A stretch of 64,000 bases of DNA from Symbiodinium microadriaticum (taxonomy: Eukaryota; Sar; Dinophyceae; Suessiales; Symbiodiniaceae), in the NCBI GenBank assembly GCA_001939145.1, contig LSRX01000598.1, positions 263,885 through 327,884 of the forward strand, in the 5' to 3' direction. A program made the position numbers and the translations under genes. Shown here piece after piece: positions 45,796 through 54,878 of the stretch. The notes beneath the pieces were generated by a model, which searched no databases, was not told the origin of the DNA, and saw only the letters and a list, made by a program, of their open reading frames with translations. Each line of letters begins with the position of its first letter. The first letter of the stretch is position 1.

Positions 45796-46870
45796 CCTAT
45801 GGCTTGCACAGAGTAATCGGCGCCTTTCAGCTTGAGAAGATGTCAGAAGTCTAGGATAGGCTTTCGGGACTTAGGGGTTGCGTTTCTAGGGCCCAGGGCT
45901 AATTGTCTTCGTTCCTGGACTGCCAGGGCACTAGGACAGAGGGGGAGCCAAAAATAGCTCGACTTACCCATCGGCGACTTGAGCGGAAGCTTCCGAGAAG
46001 AGATCAGTTCTGGGCCACTTCGAGCCGTAACTGATGCATGCAGGCAGGGTGTAAGCGTTCCGGGTTCAGTCCTGCATGTGCTGATTCATGTAAACGCCTG
46101 ATGAACTCAAGGGGTCATGTAAGCCAGCAACACGAATCCTACAGAAAACCTTGCACCAAACTTGGCATGAAGAGCCATGAAGCGAAATGCAACTCGTCAC
46201 TGCCAGGGATGCTGTTCCGGGTGTGGGGCGAGATTCTGCGGATTATCCTGGAACTAGCACTGCAGCTGGGCCTGCTCTGGCAACAAAGTCTACATCTACA
46301 TCGCGCTCTGCCAAGCCACATGTTTCTTCCTTAGCGGCAATGTCTTCGGGGCCTGACGGGCTTTGACAACATATAGCTTCCCGCTAATGCACATTTTCTT
46401 CCCACAGCACACCTCCCCACAACAGTAGAACCTTGCCGTCTTCATCAGAAATCCTCGAAGAACCCATGCCCTGAGTCCTTGAGGAACCCTCCCCAGGCTA
46501 CAGCCCTCTGGGAAGGGTTGACTGTTGGCACACTTGCAACGCAAGCTCACAAGCCCAATGTGCCGCACTTCAAGACTCGAACCCATTCCTGCACGCAAGA
46601 CCAAGGAAAAAACACACACACAGAGATGCGCACCAAGGCTTTTGTATTCTGCCTATGGGCCTTAAGGCATGCGTATGCCCGACCACTGCAGCAACTTGTA
46701 GCCCAAGCTTGCATGCTAGACCCAAAAACACAACTGGCCTCGCCAGCCCGCACCAGGTCGAGCACATGGCAGAAAGCCCCTGGCCTCCTGTGGAGTCTCG
46801 GAATCCTACATGCGGCGGGTCTGGTTTCCCTCCCTCCCTTTCTCCTTGTCTCTCCTCGCTCACTGTCTAT

Positions 46871-47060
46871 CTCACTCTCTCTCTCTCTCTCTCTCTCGCT
46901 CCCTCTCTCCAATTGTGATTATTTATGTATTTGTTTCTTTCTTTCTTTATGTATTTTTTGTTTCGTTCTTTCAGTATTTCTGGCTTTTTCAGCGTTCTTT
47001 CTTTAGTCCTTTCTGTCTTTCGGTTCTTTATTTCGTTCTTTCTTTCTGTCTTTCCCTTCT
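46871..47060. repeat. (CT)n and (TTCT)n tracts
   Basis: A CT run passes into TTCT/TTTC units. Confidence 0.9.
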
Positions 47061-49226
47061 TCCGGTGGGCGTAAGGGGTCGGCTCGCGACCCTCGGGCCT
47101 TCGAGGTCCCTTTCTTTCTTGCCGCAGGGCCAGAGAGATGTCCCCCCCTCCGCACCCCATGCGTGGAGTGAGACGCAAGATCCTAACAATTCCTGCCGAG
47201 TCTAAGGACCTCGAGCTTCTTCTTCTTCCCCCATGTTTCCGGGCCACTTGCTAATGGCACTGAAACGAATCGAGCCCCGCAAACTTCAAACATCACGTCT
47301 GAATAGCCTAACACAAGGGTGCCCAGTGCCGTTCCATATTGGCTACCAGGGAACTCATCGGATTTCCGAGCCAGCGGCAAGGGCCTATCAAAAGAACCTC
47401 ACCATCCAACATCACAAATACACTGTGCCCCTGTTTTCCTCCGGGGTCTTCTGTGTTCGGACCCGGAAACATCTACCATCTTGTGCCCCCCTGCCAGGTG
47501 GTTCTGTGCTACACCCTGGAGCTTTGCAGGCTTGGCTTATGCCCCGACTTTGTGTCGACGTCGAAGCGAATTTAAACCGCAGCAACTTGGAGCGACTTTT
47601 TGGACAAAGACGTTTCTGGTCTCACTGTAATTTTCCCGTGTGTTGTGTGGGGCAGTTCGCCCCTGGAAGCTTGGGCACTGGAAACGGGGGGCAAGGGGCA
47701 GGTGTGAGGCACAAGCCCCACACGGCCAAGAAAGGCGGGTCCCCAGATTGTCGCTCTCTTTCTCTCTCCCTCTCTGCCCTCCTCTCTCCCGCAGCGAAGT
47801 GCTTATGCCCAGACGGACATCGCGATCGTCGCAGCAACCATCCCTTCTCAGGATAGTACACACTGCCAAATCCAGGCCCGAGAAAAATCTTGAGACTGAC
47901 TGACCAACCAAAGAAAACAACACCTCTCTAACACAATTGTTGACACTACCTCGCTCCCCCTGAAATTGTTTGAAACCCCTCTTCTCTTCAAGGCCTCTGC
48001 GCCAGTTCCTGCAAGGCCTGCAGGCCGACAGTGTAACTACACTAATCATGGCACGAGCCTTTCAACAGCCACAATAATAACGATAAGAAGAACGACGAAC
48101 GATGGTGATTGTGTAATGGTACTGGTACTGCTGAATGGCAACAGTAAGGATAAGCGTACTTGTAAAGAAGAGATAATGCATTGTAATGACACGCACTGGA
48201 AGAGTAGTTAATCATTCCACTACCAGTAGGATCAGGACGACCACCATCATCGTCATCATCAGCATCTTTTTTTTGTCTTTGTCGGCGCAACGTCTGTTCA
48301 ACGCCTTGCGAGGCCGTAGCAGGACAGGCAAGTAGAAATTGCCCGGCTTCGTGGAGTGGCGCTATCAGTCAGGTTTGCCACGCAACGTTTATCCTGAAGT
48401 TTTAGGGGCTATGACTCGCTGTGATTTTGGTGAACATCGGTCAGGGAATCACTGATCGTTTGGACTTTAGCGCTCGATACTTCGAGTGCCGGAAGGTGTG
48501 ATCAATGTCCCACTAGGTCGGTTGCACGAGGTTGGGTACTCGACAAACTCGGTAGATTTCCACTCTCTGAGTCGCTTGAAGAAGATTCACGACCACAAGT
48601 CCGCAAACTACGCTCGTTGAGTCGACAGCCTCAAACATTGATCTGAAGAAATCAAACACTGCCACACACCACAACAAGGCAGCGATTGAATAAGCTACCA
48701 GGCCACATCACCAGCGAGAAAATCAAAAAATCTTGATCCTACCTTCATTCAGCACCCTCAGAGCTACCTGTGTCCTGAGCGTGTCAACCTACAGATTCGG
48801 CTGCCACCCCAACAAAGACATGCCGGCTGTCTTTCAACGAGCAAAAGCCCTCCGCTTATAAAGCACTTCAGACAAAGCACTTCAGAATGGCCTTCTTTCC
48901 CTCGGCACTCCGTGCACGAAGAAGGCCATCACCCCAAGAGGCCAGCGCCCGCTTTATACCTATCTTTGGGTTCTGGGCAGGGCTTTCCAGTTTGACACTC
49001 TGAGTCTAAAGGATTCGAAACTGAAAGTGCAACGTGAATCGCTGCCTGGCCCTCCGGACGAAACAGGGGATTGCACGCTTCCGTCTGACTGAATTACACA
49101 TCGAGTGTGCATAAAACGCATATACACATATCCAAACATGTGGCGTGTCTTCTGTGCCTTTTCGAAATTGGATATGTAAGCAAGTACGTACGTATGTGTA
49201 GGCTTCCGTCATCTGCACACACATGC

Positions 49227-49251
49227 GCGCACACACACACACACACACAAA
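49227..49251. repeat. (AC)n microsatellite
   Basis: About 11 AC units. Confidence 0.9.
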
Positions 49252-50179
49252 CTTTTACTGGCATCGCCAGTCGTGTGTTTCTGTTACAGCTCTAGTAAGC
49301 TAGAGTGCTGTCTTTCCCCTTGTCTGCATCTGTTTGTTTCTGCCTTGGAGACCATGTAGAGCCCGTAGAGCAGGGAGGTCAATAGTTGGCAAGCATTTCG
49401 GGCAAGAACTGCCAAGACAAACGTCAACCTCCAGCGCAAAACCTGCTACTAGTACCGTCAACCCCAACTTCCTAAATCGGCGACCCAAGGTCCCATCCCC
49501 CATATCCCCTGCATGCTCCAGAAGCGTCCATCCCGGGAGACCGAAGCAGAGAGCAGCTCATTCATGCCGGAACACCCTTCAGGGCTTCTTGGCTGTGACA
49601 CAGTGGGTTCGTGGGGTAGAGGTTTTTTCTGAAGCCAACAACCTTCATGGATTCCTCGCAGGGCGCTTTGTCGGGTCAACCGTTTACGAGGTGTGGCTCG
49701 AACCTGGCCTGGGCTCCCAAACCTCAGAACCCTCAAGCCGTCAAACCCAAATCACAGACCTCCAGTCTCGTGGGCATTCCGTCACTCTGATCCCGCGGGC
49801 GGCCGCTAGCGGACACAAGCAGCCGCATCGCATCCAGCAACCCGAACCCACTTTGGGGCTCATACTTGCAGTTGTTCGGGTTCAAGGTTCACCGGTTGCA
49901 GGGGACTTTTGAGCATGAAACGATTCGCGCCAAGATGTACAGGTGTGAGCATCGAGAGTTTATCTTCTGCGTAGAGTCATGCATGGCAAACCGGGGCTGT
50001 CGACACAAGGGTTCAAGGCGTTTCGGGGTTTACACTCATACTACCAGTAGCAGCTGAGCTGAAACATTTCTGCAAGTACGCAGACCGCGGCTTGAAGGCG
50101 ACATGCCTACGCAAATGCGTACGCTGAGTCAGATGCAGACAGATAAATAAAAGAGAGGAAGACAGAGAGAGAGGGAGAG

Positions 50180-50448
50180 AGGGACATGAGACCGAGAAGC
50201 GCGGAATCCCAACTCCCGGCTTCGGATTCCCCAAAAGAAGCTCCACACTGTTGGGGCGACTCATTCCAGGCCTTGTCCTCTATGGCACACGGAGACCAAA
50301 CAGGCCCCAACTCCGCAGCACTGACTTGCCGAACCATGCCGTCGAGAAGCAGGGCAGAGAGAGACTCAGCTAGTGCAATAACATCACCGCGATCCTCATC
50401 CGCTCCTGCTGCCAGCAGCTGCACTCTCTCCGTCGGGATCGCGGGGTT
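50180..50448 (-). CDS. Unidentified exon, helical
   Basis: The minus frame encodes NPAIPTERVQLLAAGADEDR, GDVIALAESLSALLLDGMVR, then SAAELGPVWSPCAIEDKAWN. The long amphipathic helix and GC-rich third positions make a coding origin likely. Family not recognised. It may belong to a gene upstream of the PPR cluster. Confidence 0.5.
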
Positions 50449-50619
50449 GTGCACGACTCAAAACGCGATCGAGAACCAAACATCGATCGAGGCACTTGCA
50501 GAGCTCTCTTAAGCCCATGATGTCCTGGCAGCCTGATCCCGACCCGGTGCTGCCTCAAGTCCCGAAATGCTGAGGGCTTAGGGCTCCTTCGAGGACATCT
50601 TCCTCCGGACCGCAGCACT

Positions 50620-52040
50620 TCGGCTGGTACTGTCCCATGGCTTCCCGACGGTCTCGGTCGGGCCCGTAAACCTAAAACTCAAGCCACGGCTGCAAGCCAA
50701 ACTGATGATACTAACTCCTTACATCTCTGTCTTCGCTTGCACTGTTCCCGATCAAACGTCTATCACGCAATCAGATAAAGCGCCTTAAAATGGTTGTAAT
50801 GAGTAGACAACATTCTGGCAGCACGCATTCACAGGAGAACCTTGCTTTATCTCAACCCGAAACAGGTGAAGGGGTATGCCTGCGGACTCAGGCAACTTGA
50901 TGGAAAAGCCAGGTCTGGAAGCGAGGAGCCAAAAAAGTCCAATGGTACTGTGGAACAAGCTCGAGGCGAAGAAGAACGCAACTAGCAGTAAGTAACAGCT
51001 TAGGCTCCGGTTAATGCAAGGGGTTGAGAAGTCCGGCTAGCAGTGGCGTCTTCTCCCTTTTTCTCCGGTGCAGTGCTGCACATGGAAATTTCATCCTGCG
51101 CGACATGGACCTGTGAGGGTTTTCAAACTCCCTACCTAAGCTCTCATAAACCCTCTTCGCCCTAAATGCTCCTAGGGTAGTACTCAGCGAAATAAAGTGA
51201 AGAGAGCCCGAAGCCGTACTCGAACCCTAAAGCCCCTGGCCAGCAAGCACTGCTCTGACGTCGATCCCCAGACTCTAGACCGATATCCAGCTCCTAAACC
51301 CCAAAAACCCAAGCCCTCGCACTCCCAACCTTCTCGCCTCAAGGTGAAGCCTTTGCAGCTTTACCAAAACCGCGAAACTCGAAATCTATCACCCTAATCT
51401 GAGAGTCCCCAACCCGGAAAACCCCCTGTGTCCACGAAAGACGGGGGGTAGCCCGGGTCCAAGTCCCCGCTGAAGGCTTTGCTCGCGCTTTGTTACACTG
51501 CGATGCTTTCTTTCCTTCCCCTTTGTGAAATGGCGTAGATGCGAAAAGATTGAGCATGACACTCCTTTTGAGCAAAGTGCCCGGCTACTTAGTAGGAGCC
51601 TCGGGGCTCAGGGCATCAGCCTGTCTCGATGCTCACATAGGAAATTCTGAAAGCGCTTTCTGGTTCCCCGTGCTCGTGTGGTGCGATGGTTGCCTGCCTG
51701 CTCCGGGGACTTCGACGCCGGGCTCGCAACATATGACGGCTTTTTCAACTTTGTTGAGGGCCACTTCCAGAACTCAGTCTGTCGTGAGAGTATCAGCAGC
51801 GAGAAAGGCTCTAGAAGCTGTCGTGTATCGGCTGTCTCAACCATGCCTCTGGGAAACTTCCCCTGAATCGTTCGACGAGGACTCCACTGGTTCTTTCATT
51901 CGAACGCACTGGGGTGCCATGGTTGCGAGGATGGCGAGGCAAACACGTTTCCAGGCTAAAATTTCAGGACGAGCACAGCACCGCACCCCAGCTCCACTTC
52001 TGAAACAACAGAAGCAGAGAGGCCCCCTGAGTGTCCGCAG
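50620..52040. other. Stretch with no confident gene
   Basis: A 205-codon plus-strand frame (51550-52167) crosses it, but its composition is not protein-like and the minus strand is equally open in places. I make no call. Confidence 0.4.
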
Positions 52041-52041
52041 G

Positions 52042-52392
52042 CTAAGCCTCGCATCCGAATACCGATTGTTGCCTCAAAGCCCGCCCCAAGCGTCTTTTAT
52101 ACCCACCCAACTCACCTTCCTCGAGCCCCTTAAAGCAATCTTGAGCCTGACATTCTTGACGACCTGAACCCCAAGCTTGTGCAGCGAAAGCCACTAGCCC
52201 GAAGTACCTTGATGCATCGAGCCATACTGGCACAGGATTTTTGCTATCGCTAGGTTTTCCATGAAAGCCAACGGTTGATGCTTCAGGACGTTGGATCAAC
52301 GTCTGCGTCGTCGTTGTGTTTTGTGTGTATGTGTGTGGCTCCTTCGGGGGCGCCTTGAGACCACCGCTAAACACCACAACGCCAATCCACAC
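52042..52392 (-). CDS. Unidentified exon
   Basis: The minus frame reads PEASTVGFHGKPSDSKNPVP, VWLDASRYFGLVAFAAQAWG, then QAQDCFKGLEEGELGGYKRR before a stop at 52042. It looks like a genuine C-terminal exon: a hydrophobic helix followed by a charged tail. Family not recognised. Confidence 0.5.
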   Translation of the reverse strand: MWIGVVVFSGGLKAPPKEPHTYTQNTTTTQTLIQRPEASTVGFHGKPSDSKNPVPVWLDASRYFGLVAFAAQAWGSGRQECQAQDCFKGLEEGELGGYKRRLGRALRQQSVFGCEA

Positions 52393-52739
52393 TCAGAGAC
52401 TCTGCCACGGAGCATTCATGCAACCCTTTCCGTAGGCACATGTAGTACCGGTTGATGACAAGGACACTCAAAAAATGTTCAGAACAGCCGTGCGGACCCT
52501 CGGGTGCAAGTTCACCGCTCAGGTGGCAGATCCGGCCTCTGCAAGACTACTTATACTAACAATACTAACTCACTACCGGGACAACCGGAAACTTTGACAG
52601 CAACAGACACAAAAAAGAAAGCCAGCAACAGCGCGAGTGATACCGGAACGACCCAAGGCCGACGACATCACGTAGACGACGGAGCCGACCTCCTGCTAAA
52701 CTCCTCCTCCTTCTCTGCCACGCCTCTGTAAAATACTTT

Positions 52740-53157
52740 TCTAAGAAGAAGAAGAATACGGATACCAAGGGGAAGACTGACCAATACTGATACTGATACT
52801 CATACGAAAACAAAAACTTATACCAATACTAACCTTGAAGACAGTAACAATTACAGCTGTAACAACAGCAGTAGCAACAACAATGACAACAATATAAGAA
52901 AACAAGAAGCATAATCAAACCAAAACACTATACAAAAAAGTAGTGATAGTGATAGCAGCAATAGCAACAGCAACAGTAAAAGTAATAAAGAAAATAAGAA
53001 GAATAACAGTAGCACTGCTAATTACAACAACCAGAAATCATAATAATGATGAATAAAGTAAACAACAATACCAAAAAAAACAATGATTTGTGAAAATAAT
53101 AATGTCAAACAAAAACTGATAAGAATAGGAAATAACAATACTAATTATACTAGGCAG
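52740..53157. repeat. AT-rich AAC/AGT-type tract, left flank of retroelement
   Basis: Degenerate AAC, AGT, AAT and GATACT units with low GC. Matching low-complexity sequence resumes at 60590, so the retroelement appears to interrupt a single tract. Confidence 0.8.
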
Positions 53158-53339
53158 GATCGCACCCTTCTTTTCTGCCAGCTTTCTGCAAAGTGACGGT
53201 CAGAGGCAGCCTGTCGGAGTCACCACACACAAACAAAGCTTCAACTCGGAGCACGGTCACAAGTCACTATAAAAGTAGACCTGTGACCCGTGCCCCATCT
53301 CAGACCATATCTTCCATGCAGATGCCTTATAAGAATCAG

Positions 53340-54449
53340 CTAATATCCCACCACCACTCCTTTCTTATTGGACCAAGCGCTCTTGCGGTCTGAGAGAAGA
53401 TAATACCAAGCAGCCTGGGGGATGTTGCTGTCGATGAAGAAGATAGCCTTGGCGAGGATGCTGGAAAAGGCCTCGGAGGCTTGCTGCAAGACAGCTCGCC
53501 GTTCTGTAGAGAGCGACGGGAGGTACGTTGCCGCCTGTACTTCTTGAAGGTAGATCTCCATAACGCGGGTTGACAGCCAACGGCCACGGCGGCGGACCAG
53601 GTCCGGATTCTCTGTCATCGTGAGCATCCAGGTTGCTCCTCCCGGCCTGAAGGAGGCCAAGTCGAAGTGGGCCCCCCCGTCGGGAGAGGCCAGGCCCAGC
53701 CTCTCTTGGAGAGTTTTGAACCTTCGTCGAAGTGTCCCTGCAGAAAAAGGCCATAGCTTCTCGCCCCTAGGTAGTCGTCCAAAAGCTGCGTCCAGCAGGC
53801 GGATTATATCAGGGGGGTCGATGTGTGCAGCCTGGTGTTTGGCTGCTCGTCCTCGCGTTTTCGGGCTGGAGATCTGAAGGAGCACAAAGTCTGTGCCAGG
53901 AGCAGCGTCGCGCGGCAATATGAGGTCGCGGCGATAGGCGTTCAGGGCCTCGCCTATCCTCAGCAAACCTGCCCATGCCAGTGCAAACACAGCTGCTTCC
54001 CTAAGCCAGCCCCAGGAGAGAGCTGCAGCTAGCACGGCCAACAGCACTCCCTTGGGCAAGGCCTTGTGGTGTGCGTGCGGCTCTTCTGACAACCAGGCAA
54101 AGGCCAGGTCCCAAGCTGACCCTAGGTGGCGGCGTATCCCCGGGCGCGCGGCAGCAACAGCATTTATGGTTTCCGAATAGCGGTAGTACGCTGCCCCTGC
54201 CCTGAACAAGGAGCGGCCGTATGAAACCAGTATCCCCGATATCTCCTCGGTACGGTCGAGGGGCCACGAAAGGATGGCCTTTAGGGTCATGTAACCAGCC
54301 TGTATCAGCCATGCCTCGAAATCCTCCAGCAGCTTCGCCCTGTTGATGCGAGTGGTTGGCCTTACGATCCTGTCGGCAAAAAGCTGCAGAGGAGCTCGTG
54401 ATTCAGCTCGCCTTGCATCGGCAGGGGTCCGAGGCGCAGGAGGGGCCAT
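53340..54449 (-). CDS. Retroelement tyrosine recombinase
   Basis: The frame is open from 54878, but the compact protein probably starts at the ATG at 54449 (MAPPAPRTPADAR). Counting from 54878, the catalytic residues are: Arg307 in AGLLRIGEAL, Lys340 in SSPKTRGRA, Arg411 in ASFRPGGAT, Trp434 in GRWLS (in the His/Trp position) and Tyr443 in MEIYLQE, the nucleophile. The usual His three residues before Arg411 is Ala (ASFR), so the R-H/K-R-H/W-Y set is incomplete. The N-terminal helical domain (about 165-290) would contact DNA. The enzyme would integrate a circular cDNA. It follows the RT frame and overlaps its end only if the upstream start is used. No stop or frameshift interrupts it, so it may still be functional. 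Confidence 0.8.
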   Translation of the reverse strand: MAPPAPRTPADARRAESRAPLQLFADRIVRPTTRINRAKLLEDFEAWLIQAGYMTLKAILSWPLDRTEEISGILVSYGRSLFRAGAAYYRYSETINAVAAARPGIRRHLGSAWDLAFAWLSEEPHAHHKALPKGVLLAVLAAALSWGWLREAAVFALAWAGLLRIGEALNAYRRDLILPRDAAPGTDFVLLQISSPKTRGRAAKHQAAHIDPPDIIRLLDAAFGRLPRGEKLWPFSAGTLRRRFKTLQERLGLASPDGGAHFDLASFRPGGATWMLTMTENPDLVRRRGRWLSTRVMEIYLQEVQAATYLPSLSTERRAVLQQASEAFSSILAKAIFFIDSNIPQAAWYYLLSDRKSAWSNKKGVVVGY

Positions 54450-54878
54450 GGCGTCAGGCCTAAGAGCTACAAACCCAAGTCCCAAGAACACCCTGAACAG
54501 AAACCAGCCTTCGCCTGGGAAGCCGAGGGTGGAGTCAAACAGGGAAGTCCAGAAAGGGCCGGGGCAAAAAGTCCAAGGTGGGCTGCAGGTAAGGTGGCAG
54601 TCGAAGCAGAGCGGTGGTGTAGGCAAAGGTGCTCGAGCCCACAAGAGGGCGAGCGGCAAGGAGAAAGAAAACCAAGCGAGACCAAGAGCGCTCTCGGCAA
54701 AACAGCTTGGTTGGGCGCAGGGGAGACCTGCACTGACGTGAGAAGGAAAAAGACCAGGTCCTTCGCCGGGGAAACCAAGTGTGGAGTCGAAGTCGCGCAG
54801 GGCAGCCTCCGGTAGGGCTCGGTTCAGCGGCACCGCCAAGGGCGGAGAGGACGAGGTATGATGGGGGCCCCCAGGCAC
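54450..54878 (-). other. N-terminal extension region with duplicated FDSTLGFPGEG
   Basis: The recombinase frame continues upstream 143 codons and contains FDSTLGFPGEG twice (residues 30-40 and 114-124, at 54791-54759 and 54539-54507). The DNA around both copies is similar over about 30 bp. The second copy covers the end of the RT frame. It may be a non-coding internal repeat of the kind YR elements need for replication rather than protein. Confidence 0.5.

Larger units (their letters stand above)
45850..50100. other. Stretch with no confident exon
   Basis: It holds (CT)n and (TTCT)n (46871-47060), CT runs (47748-47775), an ACG/AAC-type degenerate tract (48050-48290) and (AC)n (49227-49251). 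Open frames such as 46479-47006 plus, 47233-47856 plus, 49300-49503 minus and 49334-49912 plus lack motifs and agreed strand. Confidence 0.5.

Noticed and set aside
46565..46590. GGGTTCGAGTCTTG on the minus strand, like a tRNA B box
   Set aside because: No acceptor stem, A box or cloverleaf can be drawn around it. Similar words at 51220 and 63955 fail the same test.
51550..52167. 205-codon plus-strand ORF
   Set aside because: Composition is not protein-like, and a better minus-strand exon overlaps its right part (52042-52392).
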